From Bdellovibrio sp. (GTDB taxonomy: Bacteria; Bdellovibrionota; Bdellovibrionia; Bdellovibrionales; Bdellovibrionaceae), in assembly GCA_014376435.1 (NCBI GenBank), contig JACMRL010000015.1:62001-126000 (forward strand): a DNA stretch of 64,000 bases, in the 5' to 3' direction. Below the pieces are notes generated by a model. The model saw only the letters and a list, made by a program, of their open reading frames with translations, ran no database searches and was not told the DNA's origin. Every line of letters starts with the position of its first letter. Positions within the stretch are counted from its first letter, which is position 1. The position numbers were made by a program, and so were the translations under genes. Below are positions 44,596-53,224 of the stretch, piece by piece.

Positions 44596-44808
44596 AATGA
44601 ATTTGTAAACCAATTATTATATATTAAATTTAACTTTGTCAGTTCAGTGGCGGGTTTTAACAAGCACAATCTTGCCTTACGCAGCGACGGTCTGGCGCAC
44701 GTCTGCAGGTCTAACGGTTCCCCGGCCAGCTGGGTGATCTACGGGAACTGATCGCCGCACGTACATTCAAACTACGGGAAATTAGTCGTGAAGAATTCAT
44801 TCACTTAA
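44596..44808 (+). pseudogene. Possible gene relic with an in-frame TGA
   Basis: A frame open from 44596 reads FNKHNLALRSDGLAHVCRSN and GSPASWVIYGN, meets TGA at 44749-44751, then reads SPHVHSNYGKLVVKNSFT to TAA 44806. The stretch is GC-richer than its surroundings. Only TGC-to-TGA would be needed to join the two parts (GN-C-SP). No family is recognised and chance cannot be excluded. This is the only content I can support in the 410-base gap 44385-44796. Confidence 0.3.
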
Positions 44809-45984
44809 ATGCTTCAAACGTTTTTCAAAAAATAATTTCAAAAATGTTTCTTTCTCAATCGCTAGTGGAAACGAAAAAATATTTTCATAGTTCTTAGCAA
44901 AAAGTCTTGTCAATTTATCTAGCATAGAAATAGTTGCCACTTGGGGAACTCCGTAAAGTAGACCAAAATCAATAAAGTTTTTGCGTTTTAAATTTTCATT
45001 TTTGCCTAGAAACAGTAAAGCCATTTTTTGATCTCCGTAAAGTGCGGTACAAACTAGATCATAAAATGGTGTAAGCTGTATTGGCTTAGTTTTTGATTGT
45101 TGAATTAAGCTAATATTTTTTGCATGCAGATCGCCATTGCCTATTAAGTATGAAAAAGCTTTTAGCTTCATCAGATTAATTATTTCAATCTCGGGGCTGG
45201 TGCAAAGTTGGCTGACCTGGTCGGCAATTTCTTGAAATGAAATAATATATTTATCACTGGGGTAGCGATCTAGAAATTGGCATGCATCTTCTTGATGAAA
45301 GCGTTTTATTTTTTTTTCATTTTTATCCCAGTCACGATCAAATCTTTCGACTAATAACGCTTCTAAATTGTTTTTGTCTTTAACAATTTTTGCTTTGTTG
45401 ACCTCAAGACCGCAAGATTTGGCGATTTTTAAGCAAGCTAATTCATTAGCAATAATGTCAGGAAATTCAGAAGAGGCTAATTTTAATATATAGTTTTTAT
45501 TTTTATTTTTAATATTAATTGGTAAAGATATTCGATCGGCCGAAATTTTATCTTGCACGCCAGCTAAAGAGCTTTTTCCAGGATCGAAACCTTTTTGCAG
45601 CTGCGCTTTTAGTTTTTTAAAATCGTTAGGTATTTCTAATATTGTTTTTTCAGATTGCGTTGATTTGAAATGAATATTTCCGATTGTTTCATCTCCAGAA
45701 GCGACTAGTAAGCTAAATAAATCATCAGGTGAAGTTTTTAGTTTTTTTATTAAAGCTTTTAATCGTAAACCCTCAGGAAGTAATCCCGCAAAGTAAGGCG
45801 GCAGGCCAGCGCCTCTGAAATCGTAAATTTTATTTTTTGTAGAAATTTTAAAAGTGAGTAGGGTCTCAGTATTTTTAAATTCGGATGTAAAATTTATTTT
45901 ACATCCTGCATGGGTGCGCTCTAAAGTTCCGGCTGATTTTTCATCTTTAAAGATCTGTATTTGATTTATTAATTTAGCGTTCAC
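44797..45984 (-). CDS. hipA: HipA-family serine/threonine kinase toxin
   Basis: The 395-residue kinase has HipA-type elements: the ATP-loop region SLAGVQDKIS near residue 140, NYILKLASSEFPDIIANELA, VERFDRDW, the HQEDACQFL segment, the catalytic loop LIGNGDLHAKNISL near residue 285 (Asp in GD, Asn in KN) and FYDLVCTALYG (metal-binding Asp). HipA phosphorylates glutamyl-tRNA synthetase and causes growth arrest in E. coli. The antitoxin HipB lies immediately upstream with a two-base gap. Length is a little short of E. coli HipA (440) but all motifs are present. Confidence 0.9.
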   Translation of the reverse strand: MNAKLINQIQIFKDEKSAGTLERTHAGCKINFTSEFKNTETLLTFKISTKNKIYDFRGAGLPPYFAGLLPEGLRLKALIKKLKTSPDDLFSLLVASGDETIGNIHFKSTQSEKTILEIPNDFKKLKAQLQKGFDPGKSSLAGVQDKISADRISLPINIKNKNKNYILKLASSEFPDIIANELACLKIAKSCGLEVNKAKIVKDKNNLEALLVERFDRDWDKNEKKIKRFHQEDACQFLDRYPSDKYIISFQEIADQVSQLCTSPEIEIINLMKLKAFSYLIGNGDLHAKNISLIQQSKTKPIQLTPFYDLVCTALYGDQKMALLFLGKNENLKRKNFIDFGLLYGVPQVATISMLDKLTRLFAKNYENIFSFPLAIEKETFLKLFFEKRLKHLSE

Positions 45985-45986
45985 GA

Positions 45987-46265
45987 TTATTTTTTCCGAT
46001 TACCAGGTTTATTTGAATTTAAAATTTCTGGTAGTATCAAGCCAGCGGGCCCCCGTTGGTAGTGAAGTTCAATCCCTAGGACTTGTAGAATGCGAAATAC
46101 TTTTCCGATATGCGCAGTTGTCTTACCAGATTCGATCTGACTGACAAAATTAATACTGGTACCACTAATTTCACCCAGTTGGGTTTGGGTTAAGGCGCGA
46201 TCTTTGCGTTCTTTTTTGATGATTAGCCCCAACTGCTTTAAAGAGGAATTTATACTTTTTTTCAT
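45987..46265 (-). CDS. hipB: HipB-family XRE antitoxin
   Basis: This 92-residue protein has a XRE helix-turn-helix near its N-terminus (KERKDRALTQTQLGEISGTS, NFVSQIESGKTTAHIG, VFRILQVLGIELHYQ), as in HipB. It is expected to bind HipA and repress the operon. Its start codon is embedded in a 20-bp perfect palindrome and two further boxes lie upstream, which fits autoregulation. Confidence 0.88.
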   Translation of the reverse strand: MKKSINSSLKQLGLIIKKERKDRALTQTQLGEISGTSINFVSQIESGKTTAHIGKVFRILQVLGIELHYQRGPAGLILPEILNSNKPGNRKK

Positions 46266-46400
46266 ATGATCATATGAAATTAGCTTGTTTTAAGCAAATA
46301 ATCCATAAATAATGCTTAAATTCATACGATTGAGTGAATTTTAGACCGAAGACGGCTGTTTTTAAGGTAAATGACGAATATTTCACTCGATCTCATGAAA
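46260..46400. promoter_or_regulatory. Three TTCA-N10-TGAA palindromic operators of hipBA
   Basis: Box 1 at 46260-46279 is a perfect 20-bp palindrome (TTTCATATGATCATATGAAA) covering the hipB start. Box 2, TTCATACGATTGAGTGAA, is at 46321-46338. Box 3, TTCACTCGATCTCATGAA, is at 46382-46399. All share TTCA-N10-TGAA with a central GAT/ATC. The centres are about 60 and 61 bases apart. An 8-bp inverted repeat (TTTAAGCA at 46289, TGCTTAAA at 46313) lies between boxes 1 and 2. Binding by HipB is inferred from position. Confidence 0.7.
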
Positions 46401-46489
46401 TAGCTCCATCTCCTAAAATGTTAAGGTCTGAGACGTCTTTTTTAAATTTATTAAAACTGAAGTTGTTAAACTAAAAAGGTATTATTTAA

Positions 46490-46768
46490 CGGACCAAGGA
46501 CAGGTTTTGTATAACGAAAACTAAATTCTTCAGAAAAAATCAGTCAGCCGCGTTAGCACACGCGAAGTACTGTTTCGCTTTGCGGGTGTAACGACGTTTG
46601 CTTCCGTTGCGGAGCAAGGCGCAGAGTTTTAACAGGCTCGTCGAATTAGGCGCAAGCAGCGAGCTGGAAGAATTAAAAATACGATTGCGACTAGATAGTT
46701 TAGGCCAAAGCTGGCCTAACGTACTGAGAAAGAATGTCTCATTCTTAGAACCTATCAAACAAAGCTAA
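46490..46768 (+). pseudogene. Possible gene relic with an in-frame TAA
   Basis: A frame open from 46490 reads KTKFFRKNQSAALAHAKYCF and ALRV, meets TAA 46589-46591, and continues RRLLPLRSKAQSFNRLVELG, then SSELEELKIRLRLDSLGQSW to TAA 46766. It contains a 6-bp-arm inverted repeat (TAGGCC and GGCCTA near 46701-46718). The opposite strand is also open across the region. No family is recognised; it could be non-coding. It is the only candidate content of the 545-base gap before the large fibre gene. Confidence 0.25.
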
Positions 46769-46810
46769 TAAGACTCTCATGTTTTTGGCAATTTTGACCG
46801 ACACATAGTC

Positions 46811-49800
46811 GTGTTTATTGACGAAAAGCTAACCATTCATTTTAAGAGATTTTTCTTTTTCAATGTATTTATAATTGTGAATATATTTTTTGTTTCTATT
46901 TCTGAAGCCACGCCCAAACAAATTTCATTTCAATCAAAAATCTATAAACCAGATGGTGCTCCGCTGGAAGTTTCGGGTGTAGCATTTAAATTCTCGTTAA
47001 TGAATCCACTTTCAACGTGCGTGATTTATTCTGAAACTTTTTCGAACGTCGATTTAACGGGCAGTAGTGGTAGTGTTGTACTTGCTTTGGGTAACGGAAT
47101 TAGATCCTATCCTGCCGCGGGCAGCATGCAATGGTACGATGCTTTTAATAATGCGACTGCATCGTATGTATGTCAGGTGGCCAGCGGCCCTCCGCCAACT
47201 TATGCTCCGGGATTAACTTCGAACCGCAGGTTAGTGATGCAGTTTAATGATGGCAGTCCGAACGGCTGGCAGACTTTGCCTCCGATGGATATCAATAGTG
47301 TACCCTACGCGATGTTTGCGGAAACTTCTGAAATGCTAGGAACAAATACGGCGGCGGATTTTATTTTAGGAACAAATGTGCCGTCGTGTGCGGGTTCAGA
47401 TGTTTTAACTCGAACGGCGGGAACTTTTACGTGTGTGACGGCAGCGGCCGCTACGACGATGGCGCCGTCTGGCTTAACTGCGGGCGGGGCAAGTACGGGA
47501 CAAGTTTTAAAATTCGATGGCGCAAACTGGGTTCCATCATCTGATCTTACCGGCGCAGCGGCTGGAGTAACGGCGGTCACTACAACGAACGCTTATCTTT
47601 CAGTGGCGACGGGAACTTCGACGCCGGCATTGACAGTTAATGTTGGTACGGGCGCGGGAACCGTGGCGGCGGGTAACGATGCACGCATTAGCGGTGCATT
47701 TCAAGCCGCGACGGCATTAAGCGGAGACTTAACGGGTACATTACCGAACGCAGTCATTGGCGCAGGTGCGGTTACGAATTCAAAAATCACTTCAATGGCT
47801 TTTAGTAAATTAACTTCAGTTCCAACTACATTAGCGGGTCATAGCATTACGATGATATCGACTGATGTGACGACGGCTTTGGGTTACACGCCGGGATCAG
47901 GCGGAGGAACGGTTGGTTCCGTTACTGCAGCTTCAACTTCGGGAAATCCAATTACGGTTAGCGCATCGAGTACTTCACCATCGATTGATATCTCGCGTGC
48001 GACCGCATCGGTAAACGGATACTTAGCATCTTCAGATTTTACTACGTTCAGTAGCAAGTTAAATGCAAATCAAACAGCCGTTGAGGCGGCACTTGGTTAT
48101 GTACCCGTTGCTTCAGGATTGTCTTCTAGTTTTATTTTTGTGGGAAATACGTCAAACATAGCTGTGGGAGTTCAAATTTCTGGTGATGCGACGATTTCAA
48201 ATACAGGTATTTTTTCACTAGCCACTTTAGGCGTAGCTTCAACGGGAACCAAGATCACTTACGATACCAAAGGCCGCGTGACCGGTACATCAACACTGAT
48301 TGCAGGCGATATCCCTGTCCTAGATACATCAAAAGTAAGCACGGGAGTTTTTTCGACTGCTAGGCTCGGAACAGGTTCTGCGGATGCAACAAATTACTTA
48401 CGCGGCGATGGCACATGGGCAGCAACTAGCGGGCTACCTGCAAATTCATTAGTTGCATTCACCGCTCGAATTGCCACAACGGCCAATATTTCATTAACTG
48501 GTTTGCAGACGATTGATGGCGTTCTGACTGTTGCCGGCGACCGCGTTCTGGTAAAGAATCAAACTGCTAAATTAGAAAACGGTGTCTACATTGCGGACGG
48601 CGGCGGCTGGAATCGCGCATCCGACATGAACAGTTGGGCTGAAGTCCTTAGTTACCGTGTTAGAATAACCGAAGGCGATCGATGGAATAATTTTGAATTT
48701 ACAACGGTTGCGCTAATTAGCGGAAGTCTAAATACAACTAATATTGAATGGGCGACTGCAGGTTCAGGGGTCTTCTTAACGGCTGTTGGTTTAAATGCTC
48801 TAACGGCCGCAACGACTTCGGCAGGTTTTTCGACTGCGCTTGGCGCAAATGCGCTAAGTAAAAATACGACGGGCGACAATAATACGGCCGTTGGTGGTTT
48901 AGCATTAAACAATAATACGACCGGATTTTGGAATACGGCTGCCGGTGCGGCTGCAATGTATTCAAATACGTCTGGAAATTTCAATTCTGCTTTCGGATAT
49001 TTTTCACTGGGTTCCAACACTTCAGGTCCTGGGAACTCAGCTTTCGGATATTCTTCACTGAGTTCCAATACGACAGGCGATTTGAATTCGGCATTTGGGG
49101 GCAATGCACTTCGGAATTCTACAACAGGCGGCTCAAATGTTGCGGTAGGATATTTGGCTTTGTTTTCAACGACGGCTGGGTCGCAAAATATTGCTGTTGG
49201 CACGGCGGCCATGAGTTCGAACATGCTGGGTGGGGGGAACGTGGCACTTGGTGACAGATCGCTTTTCAACAACATTGGAAAATCAGAGTCAACGGCCGTA
49301 GGATATTTATCGATGTACAATGCAGATTCGATTGCGACGACTTCTGCAACGAACAATACCGCAATCGGAGCGTTCTCACTATACGGAAGCGCAACCGCGG
49401 CTAATAATACCGGGCTAGGAAATACGGCCCTTGGCCACTCGGCTTTACTGGGTATGAGTTCAGGTTCCGGCAATATCGGTATCGGTTACAATGCAGGTTC
49501 TGGAATCACAACAGGTTCAAATAACGTCGTCATCGGTTCCAACACAGGATCTACTTTTGCTACAGGCTCAAATAATATTTCAATCAACGACGGTGCCGGT
49601 AACGAAAGAATTCGCGTATTAGCAAGCGGTAACGTCGGTATCGGAACGACTACGCCAGGTTACGCGTTATCAGTCGTCGGTGATGTAAACGTCACGGGCA
49701 ATTTTAAAATTAACGGACTCAATATCGGCGGAGGCGCGGTGACAGGTGTGTCTGCGGATGCAACTGCCGGCAATCCAATTACGATCGGCGGAACCTCGAC

Positions 49801-51985
49801 AGCACCGACCGTTGGTATTTCAAAATCGACAGCTTCGGTAAACGGATATTTAGCGTCTTCGGATTTCACTGCTTTTAATACTAAACTAACTTCCAGTTTA
49901 AATTCAGCCAGAATTTTTGTTGGTAATTCATCTAACTTAGCAGAGGCCATGACTTTATCAGGTGATGCGACGATTAGTAATTTAGGTATCTTAACTTTTA
50001 ATAACTCTAGCACAGCAAGATTAAACTTAGGATTAGGCACTGCGGCCTCACTTAACGTACCTGCCGCTGGCGATGCCGGCGTATCGGAAGTGGTTAAGGG
50101 GACAGATACTCGATTAACAAATTCGCGTGCGCCAGCGGGAACGGCCAGTGGAGATTTAACGGGTACATACCCATCGCCCACGTTAGCAAACATCGTGACC
50201 GCGAGTACAGGAACAAAAATCACTTTCGATGCGAAAGGCCGCGTAACCGCTAGTACAAACATCAATTCCGCAGATGTGACAGCGGCGCTTGGTTACACGC
50301 CGACTACAGGTATCGGATGGAGCGATGCGGGTGCTGGTAAAATCAATTATAATGGTGGAAACGTTGGCATCGGAACGACTACGCCATCGGTGACTCTTGA
50401 TTTAAGTGCAAAAACAGATGCGCTTGCGCTTCCCAAAGGCACTACAGCCCAGCAACCCGCGGCACCCGCGGCCGGATTTATTCGATTCAACACATCGAAC
50501 AATAGTTTGGAAGTTTACGACGGAGCCACTTGGAATTCTGTTTCTAGCGGTGGAACTGCAGTTAATCCCGCAGGCCTCATCGGGCCTTTTCCGATGAATG
50601 CGTGTCCAGCCGGATGGTTAGAAGCTAACGGAGCCGCGGTTTCAAGAACAGCGTACGCTAGTTTATTCACAGCCATCGCATCCACTTACGGCCCGGGCAA
50701 TGGAACTACAACGTTTAATCTTCCTGATTACCGCGGTTATTTTTTACGCGGCTGGAACAACGCTTCAGGTAATGATCCCGACGCAGCGTCAAGAACAAAT
50801 CGCGGCGACGGGGTAACTGGTGACAGTGTCGGAACAAAGCAAACCAATCAGTTAGGTTCACATATTCATACAACGGATTACGGGTTACGAACGTCAGCAG
50901 CAACATCAAACGGAGCCGGAACTGAACTTCATGAAGGCGGAGTTCCCACCGGCACTCTAAACACGTCAGCAGCCGGCGGTAATGAAACACGGCCAAAAAA
51001 TATTAACGTAATCTACTGCATTAGCACTGCAACCAATCCCGCAACCACCGTCGCAAGCACGGGAACAGGCACTACGAATTATATTCCTCAGTGGACAAGC
51101 TCTACTGCGTTAGGAAACAGCCCGATTGCGGTGAGTTCCGGTAACGTCGGTATAGGAACGGCAACGCCAGGTCAAAAATTAACCGTAGCAGGTACGATTG
51201 AATCAACTACGGGTGGAGTGAAGTTTCCGGATGGCACAATACAAACGACGTCGAGTCGAGGATCGGCATTGGTAACATTTAATTCAAACACCACTTGGAC
51301 GGTTCCAAGCAACGTGACAAGCGTTGAAGTTATTGTAATAGCGGGCGGCGGCGGCGGCGGTTACCGAGTTGGTGGTGGTGGAGGTGGTGGCGGAGTTGTT
51401 CACAAATACAATTATGCAACAACCCCTGGTGGATCAATTACCGTGACAGTTGGAGCAGGGGGAGTCGGCCCACTATCGGGAACTTCAAACGGCTCAAACG
51501 GAGGAAATTCAGTTTTTGGCACTTTAACAGCTGTCGGTGGCGGTGGCGGCGCATCGTTGGGGGGAACTTCTGGAGGTGATGGAGGTAGTGGTGGTGGTGG
51601 CTCTTATGGCACCTTAGGTGGAGTTCCAACTGCTAATCAAGGAAATGCTGGTGGCACCAGCACCAACTCGATAGGAAATGCGCCCGGCGGAGGCGGTGGC
51701 GGTGCCGGCAGCTTCGGAGGCGACTACGCAGCGTCTCCGTCACGTGGCGGACATGGTGGTTCTGGAGTTAATTATTTTGGAAGTTTCTATTCTGCTGGTG
51801 GCGGTGCAGGCTCTGTAGTTTTCGGAGGCCAAGGGGGAAGCGGTGTTGGTGGCGTTGGCGGCGGCGGTAGTGGCGGAGTTCCTGGAAGCTCTGCTGGAGT
51901 CAATACCGGAAGTGGTGGTGGTGGTGGTGGTGACTTTTCGAGTGGTGGCAACGGCGGCTCCGGAATTGTCCTCCTACGATATTAA
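46811..51985 (+). CDS. Giant tail-collar/YadA-head-like surface fibre protein
   Basis: The 1724-residue protein starts at GTG 46811 with a signal-like helix (FFFFNVFIIVNIFFVSISEA). Domains in order: an N-terminal conserved part (QISFQSKIYKPDGAPLEVSG); repeated Ala/Thr/Gly fibre units to about residue 540; a phage-tail-fibre-like module at 546-640 (TIDGVLTVAGDRVLVKNQTA); YadA-head-like repeats at 656-930 (TTGDNNTAVGGLAL, SSNTTGDLNSAFGG); an NVGIGTTTPGYAL hinge; a second fibre stretch; a tail-collar domain at about 1256-1415 (FNLPDYRGYFLRGW); and a glycine-rich C-terminal domain from about 1490 (ITVTVGAGGVGPLSG). It is probably an exported trimeric fibre for adhesion, as seen in predatory Bdellovibrio. 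No ribosome-binding site was recognised. Confidence 0.85.
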   Translation: MFIDEKLTIHFKRFFFFNVFIIVNIFFVSISEATPKQISFQSKIYKPDGAPLEVSGVAFKFSLMNPLSTCVIYSETFSNVDLTGSSGSVVLALGNGIRSYPAAGSMQWYDAFNNATASYVCQVASGPPPTYAPGLTSNRRLVMQFNDGSPNGWQTLPPMDINSVPYAMFAETSEMLGTNTAADFILGTNVPSCAGSDVLTRTAGTFTCVTAAAATTMAPSGLTAGGASTGQVLKFDGANWVPSSDLTGAAAGVTAVTTTNAYLSVATGTSTPALTVNVGTGAGTVAAGNDARISGAFQAATALSGDLTGTLPNAVIGAGAVTNSKITSMAFSKLTSVPTTLAGHSITMISTDVTTALGYTPGSGGGTVGSVTAASTSGNPITVSASSTSPSIDISRATASVNGYLASSDFTTFSSKLNANQTAVEAALGYVPVASGLSSSFIFVGNTSNIAVGVQISGDATISNTGIFSLATLGVASTGTKITYDTKGRVTGTSTLIAGDIPVLDTSKVSTGVFSTARLGTGSADATNYLRGDGTWAATSGLPANSLVAFTARIATTANISLTGLQTIDGVLTVAGDRVLVKNQTAKLENGVYIADGGGWNRASDMNSWAEVLSYRVRITEGDRWNNFEFTTVALISGSLNTTNIEWATAGSGVFLTAVGLNALTAATTSAGFSTALGANALSKNTTGDNNTAVGGLALNNNTTGFWNTAAGAAAMYSNTSGNFNSAFGYFSLGSNTSGPGNSAFGYSSLSSNTTGDLNSAFGGNALRNSTTGGSNVAVGYLALFSTTAGSQNIAVGTAAMSSNMLGGGNVALGDRSLFNNIGKSESTAVGYLSMYNADSIATTSATNNTAIGAFSLYGSATAANNTGLGNTALGHSALLGMSSGSGNIGIGYNAGSGITTGSNNVVIGSNTGSTFATGSNNISINDGAGNERIRVLASGNVGIGTTTPGYALSVVGDVNVTGNFKINGLNIGGGAVTGVSADATAGNPITIGGTSTAPTVGISKSTASVNGYLASSDFTAFNTKLTSSLNSARIFVGNSSNLAEAMTLSGDATISNLGILTFNNSSTARLNLGLGTAASLNVPAAGDAGVSEVVKGTDTRLTNSRAPAGTASGDLTGTYPSPTLANIVTASTGTKITFDAKGRVTASTNINSADVTAALGYTPTTGIGWSDAGAGKINYNGGNVGIGTTTPSVTLDLSAKTDALALPKGTTAQQPAAPAAGFIRFNTSNNSLEVYDGATWNSVSSGGTAVNPAGLIGPFPMNACPAGWLEANGAAVSRTAYASLFTAIASTYGPGNGTTTFNLPDYRGYFLRGWNNASGNDPDAASRTNRGDGVTGDSVGTKQTNQLGSHIHTTDYGLRTSAATSNGAGTELHEGGVPTGTLNTSAAGGNETRPKNINVIYCISTATNPATTVASTGTGTTNYIPQWTSSTALGNSPIAVSSGNVGIGTATPGQKLTVAGTIESTTGGVKFPDGTIQTTSSRGSALVTFNSNTTWTVPSNVTSVEVIVIAGGGGGGYRVGGGGGGGGVVHKYNYATTPGGSITVTVGAGGVGPLSGTSNGSNGGNSVFGTLTAVGGGGGASLGGTSGGDGGSGGGGSYGTLGGVPTANQGNAGGTSTNSIGNAPGGGGGGAGSFGGDYAASPSRGGHGGSGVNYFGSFYSAGGGAGSVVFGGQGGSGVGGVGGGGSGGVPGSSAGVNTGSGGGGGGDFSSGGNGGSGIVLLRY

Positions 51986-52024
51986 AAACCTAACAACCAG
52001 CTAACCTCTCTATTAACAAGAGCC

Positions 52025-52355
52025 ATGAAACAGCTGCATGCGCTTTTCAAACAGTCCGAGTCTAAAATCAAGGATCACGAAATGAGGCTTCAGCAGCATG
52101 AGTCTCTAACTCATGCACTTCAATTTGAAAATAAGGATTTAAAAGAACAGAACCGCCTTTTTAAGGCTACTCTGTGTAAATCAGATCCTTTATTAGTAAT
52201 TTGCACCCAGTAGCAGTTTCCAGACTGCCTTAACTGTTAAATCAAAAGCAGATAAAGAAGAAATTAAAGCCACAAAAACTAAGTCAGAGAAACGTGAAGC
52301 TGAAAATGCGGCGCTCAGATCATACCTTTGCAACAAAGATCCCGATCGGCTTTAA
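52025..52355 (+). pseudogene. Remnants of coiled-coil C-termini of fibre genes
   Basis: A 62-residue frame from 52025 (MKQLHALFKQSESKIKDHEM) and, in another frame, 52200-52355 (VKSKADKEEIKATKTKSEKR, then ENAALRSYLCNKDPDRL) are both charged coiled coils ending in an alkyl-LC-K-D/S-DP element. This is the usual C-terminal stalk of S74-like fibre proteins of this group. Neither has a complete upstream body, so they are best read as two decayed 3' ends left after rearrangement of neighbouring fibre genes. Confidence 0.55.
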
Positions 52356-52360
52356 AATGA

Positions 52361-53209
52361 AAAGGTTTTGTACAAAGAACGGCGGCGGGAACTTATACTT
52401 CAATAGCAAGTATAGATTCAACAACTTTGGTCACTGGGCAACTAGCTTCAACTAATATCGGAGATGGCATAATTACTTCAACAGACTTATCAATATCATT
52501 TGCCAATTCATTACGAACTTAAAATGTAAATGGCGACGTTGCTCGTAAAAGCATAAACGTCGGTATAGGAACGACAAAACTTCATGCTAAACTTGAAGTT
52601 GCTGGCGAAATTAAAATAGGTAATACCTTAACAACTTGTAATGCCACGACTAAAGGTCAGCAGCGTTACGAAGCAATTTCTCATAAAATAGAATTTTGTA
52701 ATGGTACGGCCTGGACTTCGATGGAGGCAGGCGCGGGCGCTGGAGTTCCAATTGGAAATATTCTGCCCACGGCTTTGGCGACTTGCGCGACCGGATACAT
52801 TGCGGCAAATGGTGCTGCGGTTTCGCGTGCAACTTACGCCGCTTTATTAACAGCAATGGGAAAGATGTACGGCGTGGGCAACGGTTCGACTACATTTAAT
52901 TTACCCGATTATCGTGGTTATTTCTTACGTGGCTGGGACAATAGCGCGGGCATTGATCCCGATGCGGGAACTCGTACAAATCGCGGCGACGGTACAACGG
53001 GTAATAACGTAGGAACTAAGCAAGGCGATGCTTTCGGATCGCCTACGCATTCCCAAGGCGCAGGAACGCAAATTTACGGCGGACCATCAATGATTGCAAT
53101 GGCCGGTGATGGAACAGCCGGCGGTACCGTCGGTGGAACAACTTACGCCAGCGGTGGAAATGAAACGCGTCCTAAAAATATTAATGTTCTTTACTGTGTA
53201 AAATATTAA
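52361..53209 (+). pseudogene. Broken tail-collar fibre gene (in-frame TAA)
   Basis: The frame from 52361 reads FVQRTAAGTYTSIASIDSTT and IGDGIITSTDLSISFAN, meets TAA at 52520-52522, then continues in frame NVNGDVARKSINVGIGTTKL, LEVAGEIKIGNTLTTCNATT, ISHKIEFCNGTAWTSMEAG and a full tail-collar domain (FNLPDYRGYFLRGWDNSAG, NETRPKNINVLYCVKY) to TAA 53207. The ATG 52721 would give only the collar domain. It lacks a signal peptide and the fibre shaft, so it looks like the 3' part of a second fibre gene with a nonsense mutation. The collar domain is closely similar in motif order to that of the 1724-residue protein. Confidence 0.7.
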
Positions 53210-53224
53210 GCGGTATAAAGTATT

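Noticed and set aside
48652-49473. 273-codon minus-strand frame opposite the giant fibre gene
   Set aside because: Its Pro/Ala/Val-rich composition is the mirror of the Gly/Thr/Ala repeats on the plus strand; no signal or start site.
46811-53209. Prophage
   Set aside because: Tail-fibre and collar domains are present, but no capsid, portal, terminase, integrase or lysis gene; the first protein has an export signal.
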